Of a stretch of DNA of 64,000 bases, positions 40,716 to 48,981 are shown in pieces. Location of the stretch: assembly GCA_002843035.1 (NCBI GenBank), contig PHEV01000008.1, forward strand, positions 21,074 to 85,073, read 5' to 3'. Below the pieces are notes generated by a model. It worked only from the letters and a program-made list of their open reading frames with translations. It did not search any database and was not told the DNA's origin. Within the stretch, counting starts at the first letter, position 1. Each line of letters opens with the position of its first letter. The translations under genes and the position numbers were made by a program. This DNA comes from Actinobacteria bacterium HGW-Actinobacteria-5. Its GTDB lineage: Bacteria; Actinomycetota; Actinomycetes; Propionibacteriales; Propionibacteriaceae.

Positions 40716-41864
40716 TCAGTGGGTACGCGTGTCGGACAGGAACCAGCCCGACGGGCCCAGCGTCGTGTCCAGCCGCGGAACGTACTGGTCGAAGTAGACC
40801 CGGGCGATCAGCTCCCTGCGGCTGCGCACGCCCGCCTTCTCGAACACCGACTTGAGGTGGTCCTGCACCGTGTACGCGGACAGGAACAGCTGCGCGGCGA
40901 TGTCCTTGGTGTCGAGACCCTGGAGCACCAGCTGGGTGATGTCCCGCTCCCGCGGCGTGAGCCCGAACGCCGCCACCACCAGTGGCACGATCTCGGGTGG
41001 ACGCGCCTCCTCGATGGTCACGACCACGTCCCCGCTGGGTCCGTCCGCGTTGCCCAGCGGCGCGGCGTGCAGCACCAGCCAGGTGCCGTTCGCCGCGCGG
41101 ATGCGGGTGCGGGGCGGAACGCTCGAGACGCCCTTCGCGTAGCGCCGGGCCGCACCGACCAGCGAGCCGACCAGGCCGGTCGTCCCGCCGTCGAGCGGAC
41201 TGGACGTGGTGAGCTGGTCCAGCCTGTCGGCCGCGCCCGCGGACGCCTGGGACACCTGGTTCGTGGAGTCGACGATCAGCACGATCGGGCCGGGCAGGCT
41301 CATCGGGGCCTCCCCGGCGAGGGTGGCGAGAAGGCCGCTGCGCATGCCGAGGGCGAGGCTGCCGCTCAGCGAGGCGAGGTAGCCGACCTCGTCGGTGTCG
41401 AAGGGCTGGTCGCCCTGCTGGCGGAACAGCGCGACACCGGCCCACCACTGGCCGCGGTCGTCGAGGCAGATCGCGCGCAGCTCGTCGGCGTAGCCGAATC
41501 GGGGAATCATGAACTCCTGCAGGCGCAGGGAACGGTCCGGGTCTCCCACCGTGCGAGCCTGCAGGCCGGCCGCCAGCACCCCGTCATCGAGCATGCGGGA
41601 GAACGAGGTCGGTTCCGGCTCACCGTACTCGAGCAGCCCCCAGTCGCGGTCGTGCTCGTTGACCCCGCGCAGGCTGCCGAGCTTGCGGGTGCCGGTGAGC
41701 AGTCCGGTGCTCGGGTCGATCGAGCCGATACACACCGCGTCGAACGGGACGGCGCGCTGCAGGGAGGCCATCGACTCCTCCACGAAGGAGTCGAGATCGA
41801 GGCCCGCGCGCGCGAGCACCTCCACGTCCCTGCGGACACGCTCCGCCGCCAGTGCCCTCCCCAC
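40716..41864 (-). CDS. LuxR-family transcription regulator
   Basis: A 382-residue regulator. Seen: an N-terminal GAF-like sensory region (DLDSFVEESMASLQRAVPFDAVCIGSIDP), a middle PAS-like region (GPIVLIVDSTNQVSQAS, TWLVLHAAPLG), and a C-terminal LuxR HTH at about 315-375: FGLTPRERDITQLVLQGLDT, KDIAAQLFLSAYTVQDHLKS and VFEKAGVRSRRELIARV. The start is uncertain; GTG 41864 gives a coherent N-terminus but has no strong ribosome site. It is divergent from the FAD oxidase gene across a 160-base gap and is a likely regulator of it. Confidence 0.85.
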   Translation of the reverse strand: MGRALAAERVRRDVEVLARAGLDLDSFVEESMASLQRAVPFDAVCIGSIDPSTGLLTGTRKLGSLRGVNEHDRDWGLLEYGEPEPTSFSRMLDDGVLAAGLQARTVGDPDRSLRLQEFMIPRFGYADELRAICLDDRGQWWAGVALFRQQGDQPFDTDEVGYLASLSGSLALGMRSGLLATLAGEAPMSLPGPIVLIVDSTNQVSQASAGAADRLDQLTTSSPLDGGTTGLVGSLVGAARRYAKGVSSVPPRTRIRAANGTWLVLHAAPLGNADGPSGDVVVTIEEARPPEIVPLVVAAFGLTPRERDITQLVLQGLDTKDIAAQLFLSAYTVQDHLKSVFEKAGVRSRRELIARVYFDQYVPRLDTTLGPSGWFLSDTRTH

Positions 41865-42023
41865 GGGACGAGTCTGCCGGGAACGCCCGGACCGGACCAT
41901 CCCACAAAGCTGGGAACTCCTACCACCCCGACCCGGTGGGAGCCCGGATTCCCCGGCCACGCGGGATCGTGGCGAACCCTCCCCGCACGGCAGATTCGTC
42001 CTCACCAAACCAAGGAGAGAACC

Positions 42024-43397
42024 ATGATCGAATCCACCATCGCCCCGGCGGAATCGCTGCGGGGATTGTGTGGCGGCCGCGTCTTCCTGCCCGGCGATCC
42101 CGGCTACGACGCGGCACGCACCCCCTGGAACGTGGCCGTGCAGCAACTCCCCGCCGCGGTCGCGGTGCCGACCAGTGCCGAGGAGGTCGCCGAGGTCGTC
42201 CGCGCCGCTGCGGCCGCGGGCCTGCGGGTCGCCCCCCAGAGCACAGGGCACAACCCCGGTCCGCTCGCGGGACGGCTCGAGAACACGGTGCTGCTGCGAC
42301 TGTCCGACTTCACCGGCGTGAGCGTCGACCAGGAACGCAGGGTGGCGCGCGTCCTCGGGGGCACCGTCTGGCAGGACGTCGTCGAGGCCGCCGCCGCACA
42401 CGGCCTCGCAGTGATGCACGGCAGCTCGCCCGATGTCGGGGTCGCGGGGTTCACCCTCGGCGGCGGGCTGTCCTGGTACGCGCGCAGCGCCGGCCTCACC
42501 TGCAACCACGTGATCGCCGCAGAGGTGGTGCTCGCCGACGGCACCCTGGTGCGCGCGGACTCCGAGCACAACTCGGCGCTCTTCTGGGCCCTGCGCGGCG
42601 GGAGCGGGAACTTCGGCGTGGTCACCGCGCTGGAACTGCGCCTGCTGCCGATCGCGGACGCCTACGCGGGCATGCTGCTGTGGGACGGCGCCCGGGCGGC
42701 TGTCGTCTGCCGGGCCTGGGCGGACTGGACGCACGGCCTGGCCGAGGAGGTCACCACCTCGCTGCGGTTGCTCAGCCTGCCGCCGCTGCCGGAACTGCCC
42801 GAGTTCATCCGGGGCCGGCAACTGGTCGTGGTGGACGGAGCGGTGCTCGCCTCCGATCAGCGGGCTGCGGAACTGCTCGCCCCGCTGCGGGCGCTGCAGC
42901 CGGAGCTGGACACGTTCGCCCGGGTACCTGCCGCGGCGCTCAGCCGCATCCACATGGACCCGGAGGGCCCGACACCCGGCATCTCCGACCACCTCATCCT
43001 CGACGACGTCGACGCCGCCGCGATGGACGCGCTGGTGGCCGCGGCGGGAGCCGATTCGGGCAGCACGCTGCTGGCCGCCGAGCTGCGGCACCTCGGCGGT
43101 GCGCTCGCCCGTCCCGCGCCCGGCGGGGGTGCACTGGACCGCCTGCCCGGCGGCTACGCGGGGTACTTCGTCGCGGTCGCGGCCACTCCGGAGCTGGCCG
43201 ACCGCGGCCGGGCCGACGCAGCCCGCGCGGTGGCCGCCCTGGAGCCGTGGTCGGGGGGACGGAGGTTCTCCAACTTCACCGAGGAACCGGTGCCGGCCGC
43301 GTCCGTGTTCGAGCCCGGGACACTCGCCCGCCTGCGAGCCGTCCGCGCCGAGCTGGATCCCGCCGGGACGTTCCAGGCCAACCACGGTCTGGACTGA
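42024..43397 (+). CDS. BBE-like FAD-linked oxidoreductase
   Basis: A 457-residue FAD-binding oxidase of the PCMH/berberine-bridge family. Seen: AAAAGLRVAPQSTGHNPGPLAG at about 60-80, whose His in STGHNPG is the usual covalent FAD attachment site, HGSSPDVGVAGFTLGGGLSWYARSAGLTCNHV, LRGGSGNFGVVTALELRL, and a C-terminal BBE segment ending FQANHGLD. Only the histidine attachment is seen. RBS AAGGAGAG precedes the ATG. Such enzymes oxidise sugars, alkaloids or aromatic compounds; the substrate here is unknown. Likely controlled by the divergent LuxR protein. Confidence 0.87.
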   Translation: MIESTIAPAESLRGLCGGRVFLPGDPGYDAARTPWNVAVQQLPAAVAVPTSAEEVAEVVRAAAAAGLRVAPQSTGHNPGPLAGRLENTVLLRLSDFTGVSVDQERRVARVLGGTVWQDVVEAAAAHGLAVMHGSSPDVGVAGFTLGGGLSWYARSAGLTCNHVIAAEVVLADGTLVRADSEHNSALFWALRGGSGNFGVVTALELRLLPIADAYAGMLLWDGARAAVVCRAWADWTHGLAEEVTTSLRLLSLPPLPELPEFIRGRQLVVVDGAVLASDQRAAELLAPLRALQPELDTFARVPAAALSRIHMDPEGPTPGISDHLILDDVDAAAMDALVAAAGADSGSTLLAAELRHLGGALARPAPGGGALDRLPGGYAGYFVAVAATPELADRGRADAARAVAALEPWSGGRRFSNFTEEPVPAASVFEPGTLARLRAVRAELDPAGTFQANHGLD

Positions 43398-43409
43398 CCG
43401 GTCCGTCGC

Positions 43410-43451
43410 GGCTCCCGGGCCGGGGGCCCATCCCCAGCCGGCCCGGGAGCC
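43410..43451. terminator. Bidirectional terminator hairpin
   Basis: A perfect 14-bp inverted repeat, GGCTCCCGGGCCGG at 43410-43423 and its complement at 43438-43451, with a 14-base loop. It sits between the convergent FAD oxidase and helicase genes, so it can end transcription from both sides. There is no T-run on either side, as is common in high-GC actinobacteria. Confidence 0.75.
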
Positions 43452-43542
43452 TGGGCGCGAAGCGATCAGAGGACACCCGGGACGCAGGGCTCGGCAGGCA
43501 AGGTCCGCGCCTTGACCAGAGGCGGGCATCCCGCCACGAGGA

Positions 43543-46062
43543 TCAACCGTCGAGGCGACCGAAGTCGAGGGTGCGCAGGACCAGTTCTCCGGCCTCGTCG
43601 CACTCGTCGAGATCGACCTGCGCGGTGATCGACCAGTCGTGGTTGCCCTCAGGGTCGTCGATGATCTGGCGCAGGTCCCAGACCCGTCCGTTCTCCGTGA
43701 CGACCAGCAGGCCCGGGCCGCGTGCGTCCGCGTCGGTGGGTAGCACCTCGTGCTCGTCCCAGTACTCCCCCAGCGCCTCGTCCCAGCGGGTCCGGGTCAT
43801 CGCGCCGCCGGGTTCGAGGGCAGCCAGGCCGTCCACGTCGTCGGACGCCGCGAGCTCGACCCGCCGGAACATGGCGTTGCGTACCAGCACCCGGAAGGCC
43901 CGTACGTTGCTGGTCACGGTCTGCGGGGGCCGGATCTCCCGCGCCTCGTCCGTGGGGTCGTGCGACGACAGCCCGGCCAGCGACTCCCATTCGTCCAGCA
44001 GCGAGCTGTCGGTGAGCCTGGTCACCTCACCCAGCCACTCGATCAGGTCCTCGAGCTCCTCGGTGCGCAGGCTCTCCGGGACAGTCTGGCGCAGCGCACG
44101 GAACGCGTCGGACAGGTAGCGCAGCAGCAGTCCCTCGCTGCGCTGCAGGCGGTAGAAGCCGATGTACTCCCCGAACGTCATCGCCCGCTCGTAGAGGTCG
44201 CGCACCACCGACTTCGGGTTCACCGGGTTCTCCGCGAGCCACGGGTGGGCGGCGAGCTCCCGGGTGTGGACGGCCTCCAGGAGTTCGGCCAGCGGCCGGG
44301 GCCAGCTGACCTCGTCGAGCAGCTCCTGGCGCTCCTCGTAGTCGTAGCCGTCGGCCTTCAGCTCGGCCACCGCCTCGCCGCGCGCCTTGAACTGCTGTGC
44401 GAGCAGGATCACCATCGGGTTCTCCAGCGTCGCCTCGATCACGCTGACCACATCGAGCGCATAGCCGGGCGCGTCGGTGTCGAGTTCGGCCATGGCGGCC
44501 AGCGCGAACGCGCTCAGCGGCTGGTTCAGGGCGAAGTTGTGCTGCAGATCCACGGCCAGGGCGTAGCGACGCCCGCCGGGCGTGGGCTCTTCGAGCCGGA
44601 CCACCACCCCTGCGCGCAACAGCGAACGTCCCATCGCCGCGGCCCGGCGCAGCAGGCGCTGCCGCACCGGCCGTTCGGAGGTGCACGAGTCGATCAGCGA
44701 GGCCAACGCCGTCCCGGTGTCCTCGTCGCGCTGCAGCAGGTTCAGCAGCATCGCGTGCGTGACCCGCATCCGGGCGTGCAGCGGCTCCGGCTCGGAATCG
44801 ACCAGCTTGGTGAACGTGGCCTCGGTGAAGTTGACGAAGCCCTCCGGCGGCTTCTTGCGCCGGACGCTGCGCAGCTTCTTCTCGTCGCCCGCGAACTTGG
44901 CCAGGATCCGGGTGTTCTCCACCTCGTGCTCCGGCGCCTGCGCCACCACGTAACCCACCGTGTCGAAGCCGGGACGCCCGGCGCGTCCGGAGATCTGGTG
45001 GAACTCGCGGCTGCGCAGCACGCGGGTGCGTCGTCCGTCGAACTTGGTCAGGGCGGCGAAGAGCACGGTCCGGATCGGCACGTTGATGCCCACGCCGAGG
45101 GTGTCGGTGCCGCAGATCACGGTGAGCAGCCCTCGCTGGGCCAGGGTCTCGACCAGCCGGCGGTAGCGCGGCAGCATGCCGGCGTGGTGCACGGCGATCC
45201 CGGCGTGGAGAAGGGTCGACAGCGTCTTGCCGAAGCCGCCGGAGAACCGGAAGCCGCGCAGGGCGTCCACCAATTCGGCGCGATGGCTGCGGTCGACGAT
45301 GCCGGAGCTGAGCAACGCCTGGGCCCGGTCGACCGCGCCGCCCTGCGTGGCGTGCACGACATAGACCGGCGCCTGCTGATCGTCGATCAGCGCCTGGATC
45401 GTCTCGTGCACGGGGGTGGTCGCCCACGAGTACATCAGCGGGACCGGACGATCGGCGCCGCTGACGACCGTGGCCGGACGCCCGGTGCGCCGTTCGAGGG
45501 CGGCGGCGGTGTCGGTCATGTCGCCGAGCGTGGCGGACATGATCACGAACTGCGCCTGCGGCAGCTCCACGAGGGGCACCTGCCAGGCCCAGCCGCGGTC
45601 GCGGTCGGCGAGGAAGTGGAACTCGTCCATCACGACCTGGTCGACCCGGGCCGCGCGCCCCTCGCGGAGGGCGATGTTGGCGAGGATCTCGGCCGTGCAG
45701 CAGACGATCGGCGCCTCGGCGTTGACCGACGCGTCTCCGGTCACCATGCCGACGTTCGCTGCGCCGAAAGTGGCGCACAGGGCGAAGAACTTCTCACTGA
45801 CCAGGGCCTTGATCGGCGCGGTGTAGTAGCTGCGTCCACCCGCGGCGAGGGTCGCGAAGTGCGCGGCGGTGGCGATCAGCGACTTGCCCGACCCGGTCGG
45901 GGTGGTCACGATCACGTTCGCGCCGGTGAGGATGTCGATGACCGCCTCGTCCTGGTGCGGGTAGAGGGTGATCCCGTCGCCGGTGGTCCACTCGACGAAT
46001 GCCTCGTACAGGGCGTCCGGGTCAGCTGCGCCGGCGTCCGGCACCAGGTCGGTGAGTCGCAT
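43543..46062 (-). CDS. Ski2-like DEAD/DEAH-box helicase with DUF3516 C-terminus
   Basis: An 839-residue superfamily 2 helicase. Seen: Q-motif-like LYPHQDEAVIDIL, motif I VTTPTGSGKSL at about 52-62, Ia YYTAPIKALVSEKF, motif II MDEFHFLADRDRG (DEFH rather than DEAH), motif III SATLGDM, and motif VI region HQISGRAGRPGFD after TDTLGVGINVPIRT. The C-terminal half, from about 400, is the actinobacterial DUF3516 region with KKPPEGFVNFTEATF and VNPKSVVRDLYERAMTFGEYIGFY. Family knowledge: such proteins are RNA or DNA unwinding ATPases related to Ski2/Mtr4 and Hel308. ATG 46062 starts the conserved region. Monocistronic. Confidence 0.9.
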   Translation of the reverse strand: MRLTDLVPDAGAADPDALYEAFVEWTTGDGITLYPHQDEAVIDILTGANVIVTTPTGSGKSLIATAAHFATLAAGGRSYYTAPIKALVSEKFFALCATFGAANVGMVTGDASVNAEAPIVCCTAEILANIALREGRAARVDQVVMDEFHFLADRDRGWAWQVPLVELPQAQFVIMSATLGDMTDTAAALERRTGRPATVVSGADRPVPLMYSWATTPVHETIQALIDDQQAPVYVVHATQGGAVDRAQALLSSGIVDRSHRAELVDALRGFRFSGGFGKTLSTLLHAGIAVHHAGMLPRYRRLVETLAQRGLLTVICGTDTLGVGINVPIRTVLFAALTKFDGRRTRVLRSREFHQISGRAGRPGFDTVGYVVAQAPEHEVENTRILAKFAGDEKKLRSVRRKKPPEGFVNFTEATFTKLVDSEPEPLHARMRVTHAMLLNLLQRDEDTGTALASLIDSCTSERPVRQRLLRRAAAMGRSLLRAGVVVRLEEPTPGGRRYALAVDLQHNFALNQPLSAFALAAMAELDTDAPGYALDVVSVIEATLENPMVILLAQQFKARGEAVAELKADGYDYEERQELLDEVSWPRPLAELLEAVHTRELAAHPWLAENPVNPKSVVRDLYERAMTFGEYIGFYRLQRSEGLLLRYLSDAFRALRQTVPESLRTEELEDLIEWLGEVTRLTDSSLLDEWESLAGLSSHDPTDEAREIRPPQTVTSNVRAFRVLVRNAMFRRVELAASDDVDGLAALEPGGAMTRTRWDEALGEYWDEHEVLPTDADARGPGLLVVTENGRVWDLRQIIDDPEGNHDWSITAQVDLDECDEAGELVLRTLDFGRLDG

Positions 46063-46489
46063 CGTGCGTCCATCGTCCCATCCCGGCGGACCCGGCCCTA
46101 CATCGTCTTCTTGATGCCGCGGGCGATCAGCAGCCGGCTCACCCGGCACGGCGTCCGGACGACCCGGTCGCGGCGCCGCCGGTCCGACCGGCCGAAGCGG
46201 AGGTAGGACCACAGCCCGACCGTCGTAGCGCGGTCAGCGCCCAGGTGGGCCGCATCACCGCCGTCCTTTCCTCCACTCCCGCGCACGCGTCGCGATCCAG
46301 CCCTCCTCGCTGTCCCCCTGCCCACACCGGTCACAGCTGAGCCCTCGGGTGGCCGGAACGCGACAAGCCGAGACCTCGCCCCCGCCTGACGCGATCTGGC
46401 CGTTCACGCGGCCAGGCGTGACGGATGGGAAGGGTGTGACAGCATCGGCGGCCACATCGCGGCGCCGTCATCGCGGGCGGCGACACGCT
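46063..46489. other. Intergenic region with an unresolved small basic ORF on the minus strand
   Basis: Over 400 bases without a confident gene. On the minus strand a frame ending at the TAG at 46098 encodes a basic, protein-like tail (GLWSYLRFGRSDRRRRD, then RVSRLLIARGIKKTM). An ATG at 46255 with AGGA eight bases upstream is in a neighbouring frame (MRPTWALTALRRSG). One frameshift near 46215 would join them into a protein of about 53 residues. I do not recognise it, and it may not be real. The helicase promoter is also expected in this stretch. Confidence 0.25.
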
Positions 46490-46538
46490 GCTTAGCATCG
46501 CTAGAGTTGCTTGTTTGGCAACTCTAGCGATGCTAAGC
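46490..46538. repeat. Perfect 21-bp inverted repeat with 7-base loop
   Basis: The left arm starts GCTTAGCATCGC at 46490 and is exactly complementary to the right arm ending at 46538; the loop is TTGTTTG (46511-46517). At roughly 50% GC it is much less GC-rich than its surroundings. It lies 39 bases before a small ORF. It could be a terminator/attenuator, a regulator site or the remains of a mobile element; nothing decides between these. Confidence 0.8.
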
Positions 46539-46577
46539 TTCAGCGGTCAGACCCGGCAATGAGTGAGAGGAGCCGAC

Positions 46578-46709
46578 ATGACCAACCCGATGGGTGCGAT
46601 CAAGAAGGGCTTCCTGCACCTCTTCACGAGCGACTGGGCACGCCCGGGCGAGGCTCGGCATGTCGTCACCATCCTCGATGTTCTCGAGCCGAGGAGTCCA
46701 CGGGGCTGA
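46578..46709 (+). CDS. Small hypothetical protein, 43 residues
   Basis: A short ORF starting MTNPMGAIKKGFLHLF and ending LDVLEPRSPRG. Seen: strong ribosome site GAGAGGAG five bases before the ATG, GC3-biased codons, and an amphipathic first half. I do not recognise the family. It starts 39 bases after the 21-bp hairpin and ends 21 bases before the small HTH gene, so the three features may form one unit. Confidence 0.5.
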   Translation: MTNPMGAIKKGFLHLFTSDWARPGEARHVVTILDVLEPRSPRG

Positions 46710-46730
46710 TCCCCGTAACCTGTAGCCAGT

Positions 46731-46976
46731 ATGGTGCGGTCTGTGTACTTGACGACGTCGCAGGCCGCAGAACGGGTGGGAGTCCCGAAGGACCAGTTCC
46801 GGTCCGCGATGTCCAAGGAACGCAAGAACGGCAAGGAGTTCCACGCCCCGCGTGAGGCGTGGACCGATGGCCGCACGCCCCTGTGGGACGAGGCGAAGGT
46901 CGTCGCCTGGGCCAAGGCGCGGAAGAAGCGCAAGAAGAGCAAGAAGGACAAGGAGAAGGCCAAGGACGCCGACTGA
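46731..46976 (+). CDS. Small excisionase-like HTH DNA-binding protein
   Basis: An 81-residue protein. Seen: a MerR/AlpA-type helix-turn-helix at residues 6-55 (VYLTTSQAAERVGVPKDQFR), a tryptophan-containing wing (TDGRTPLWDEAKVVAWAKAR), and a very Lys-rich C-terminal tail (KKRKKSKKDKEKAK). TAACCT ten bases upstream of ATG fits a start with almost no leader. Such proteins act as excisionases or small transcription regulators; the Lys tail suggests non-specific DNA affinity. No integrase is nearby. Confidence 0.7.
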   Translation: MVRSVYLTTSQAAERVGVPKDQFRSAMSKERKNGKEFHAPREAWTDGRTPLWDEAKVVAWAKARKKRKKSKKDKEKAKDAD

Positions 46977-47516
46977 GCGTCCCCTCTCTCGCTCACCCGG
47001 GACGCGCCGCCGGAGTGGGCAGCGGTGCCTCTGCGCACGGTTCCTGGCGTACGCATCTACCAGGGCAGATGCCGCGCGGCGGTGACACCGGGGGAACCCG
47101 GGCCCGAGGCCGCCACCACGGGATTCCCGGGCCTTCACGCGAGTCGGAGCCCCCCCAGAAGCAACTCGCGCGAACCATTGGGTGGTGGCTGCGATCCAGC
47201 CGGGAACCTCCTGCCGCCGCCGTGGCCGGACGGCTCCCAGCCCACATCCCCGCTGCCCGTGCCCCTCCAGAAACGGGCAGTGGTCTGTGCTCCCGGGTAT
47301 GCCCCGGGGAGATCGCTTAACGAGGTTAGGCCTTGTGGATCGACCGTTCCAAGACCCCGTGCGGGGGACTTGTCCACAGCCGGCCGGAGGACGTGCACGT
47401 GAAAGCCGAGTGCGATAACGTTTTCGCGAGCGCCCGGACGCCCGTTCATCCGCGACACCTTACGCGAAGCAGAAGCGCCGAGGCCGAGCCTCCTCACCAC
47501 GTCGCGAGAGCCTTGC
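46977..47516. other. 540-bp intergenic region with a DnaA box and a LacI-type operator
   Basis: No gene is supported here. It contains TTGTCCACA at 47370-47378, an exact actinobacterial DnaA box, with TGTGGATCG at 47335-47343 as a weaker partner, and the LacI-type palindrome at 47412-47427. The remainder is GC-rich with short inverted repeats but no recognisable RNA. The promoter of the MATE gene must lie in its right part. Confidence 0.4.
47412..47427. promoter_or_regulatory. LacI-family operator candidate
   Basis: GCGATAACGTTTTCGC is a 16-bp palindrome with a central AACGTT and one symmetric mismatch, the classical shape of a LacI-family operator. It lies 90 bases upstream of the MATE exporter. 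No LacI gene is present in the window, so the regulator would be encoded elsewhere. Confidence 0.5.
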
Positions 47517-48905
47517 ATGACCAAGAACCTGACCGCCGGTCCACCCGTCCGGCTGATCATCTGGTTCACCCTGCCCCTGCTCGTGGGGAACCTGTTCCAG
47601 CAGGCCTACGCCGTCACCGACGCCATGGTGGTGGGCCGGTTGCTCGGCGTGGATGCACTCGCGGCGGTCGGCGCCTCGGGGAGCCTGCAGTTCCTGCTGT
47701 TCGGGTTCGCGATGGGCGCCTCCGCCGGCCTCGGGATCCCGATCGCGAAGGCGTTCGGGGCCGGCAACCTGCCCGCCATGCGGCGCGCCGTGGCCGCCGG
47801 CGTGATGATCAGCGCAGGTATCGCGGTCGCGATCGTGCTGGTCGGCACGCTGGGCTCGGCAACCCTGCTCACCTGGATGGGCACGCCACCCGAACTCCTG
47901 GACGGCGCAACGACCTTCCTGCGGATCCTGTTCAGCGGTGCCGTCGCGACGGTGGCATTCAACTTCCTCAGCGCCGTGATCCGGGCGCTCGGCGACAGCC
48001 GCACCCCCCTGCTGTTCCTCGTGATCGCCTCCGTGCTCAACGCCGGCCTCGTCGTGGTCTTCATCTCGGTGTTCCGGATGGGCATCGGCGGCGCCGCCGC
48101 CGCGACACTGGTCGCGCAGGCGATCACGGTCGCCCTCTGCCTGGTGCTGATCGTCCGGCGGATGCCGGAACTGAGGCTGCGTCGCTGTGACTGGCGGATC
48201 AGCCGTGCCGAGGCCGCGGAGTCGGCACGGCTCGGCCTGACCCTCGGATTCCAGATGTCGGTGATCGCGATCGGCGCAGCCATCCTTCAGTTCGGCATCA
48301 ACGGCCTGGGCACGGACGCGGTCGCCGCCTTCACCACGGCGATGCGCGTCGACCAGGTGGCGGTGACCCCCCTGGCGTCCATCGGCATCGCGATGAGCAC
48401 CTACGTCGCCCAGAACCGGGGCGCGGGGCAGTGGTGGCGGATCCGGCACGGAGTGTTCCGCACCAGCATGCTGGCGATCGGGCTCGCGGTCGCTCTCGGC
48501 GGGGCGATCGCGGTGTTCGGCACCGGCCTCGTCCGCCTCTTCGTCGGCGACGGCGAGGACCGCGTGGTCGCGATGGCGCACCAGTACCTGATCCTGAACG
48601 GGAGCCTGTACTGGGTGCTGGCCGTGCTCTTCCTGCTCCGCAACGCCGTCCAGGGGCTCGGTTCGACCGTCGTTCCGACGATCGCCGGCTTCATGGAACT
48701 CTTCGCCCGTGCCGGGGTCGGGCTGCTGCTGGTCGAGCGACTCGGTTTCCTCGCGGTCTGCCTGGCCGCTCCGCTGGCCTGGCTCGGCGCGCTGCTCCCG
48801 GTGGCGATCGCCTGGGCACTCAAGCGCCGCCAGTTGGTCCGCAACGAGCGCCGGGACGCACGGGAGGTCCTCGAGGTGGCGGCCCTGCAGGCAGCGGTGT
48901 CGTGA
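47517..48905 (+). CDS. MATE-family multidrug/cation efflux protein
   Basis: A 462-residue MATE transporter with 12 helices in two bundles. Seen: WFTLPLLVGNLFQQAYAVTDAMVVGRLLG with the family's early Asp, GFAMGASAGLGIPIAKAFGAGN, FNFLSAVIRALGDSRTPLLF and, in the second half, LGFQMSVIAIGAAILQF and LLRNAVQGLGSTVVP. The family typically uses sodium or protons to expel cationic drugs. Starts at ATG 47517 without a clear Shine-Dalgarno. A LacI-type operator and MarR-like sites in the area suggest regulated expression. Confidence 0.9.
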   Translation: MTKNLTAGPPVRLIIWFTLPLLVGNLFQQAYAVTDAMVVGRLLGVDALAAVGASGSLQFLLFGFAMGASAGLGIPIAKAFGAGNLPAMRRAVAAGVMISAGIAVAIVLVGTLGSATLLTWMGTPPELLDGATTFLRILFSGAVATVAFNFLSAVIRALGDSRTPLLFLVIASVLNAGLVVVFISVFRMGIGGAAAATLVAQAITVALCLVLIVRRMPELRLRRCDWRISRAEAAESARLGLTLGFQMSVIAIGAAILQFGINGLGTDAVAAFTTAMRVDQVAVTPLASIGIAMSTYVAQNRGAGQWWRIRHGVFRTSMLAIGLAVALGGAIAVFGTGLVRLFVGDGEDRVVAMAHQYLILNGSLYWVLAVLFLLRNAVQGLGSTVVPTIAGFMELFARAGVGLLLVERLGFLAVCLAAPLAWLGALLPVAIAWALKRRQLVRNERRDAREVLEVAALQAAVS

Positions 48906-48922
48906 CGCGCATCCTCCGGGAA

Positions 48923-48940
48923 TAGTTGAAGTCGCAACTG
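48923..48940. promoter_or_regulatory. MarR-like operator candidate upstream of the NAD(P)-binding protein
   Basis: TAGTTGAAGTCGCAACTG contains the inverted repeat AGTTG-N6-CAACT and shares TAGTTGA-N6-AACT with the site before the nitroreductase (22792-22809). A -35-like TTGACA follows at 48943-48948, so the site would overlap or sit just upstream of the promoter. Confidence 0.5.
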
Positions 48941-48981
48941 TCTTGACAAGGGTGCAGACCAACGACGAAGGAGAAGCGACC

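Noticed and set aside
46577..46730. Small ncRNA between the 21-bp hairpin and the HTH gene
   Set aside because: The stretch is better explained by the 43-codon ORF with a strong ribosome site and coding-like codons.
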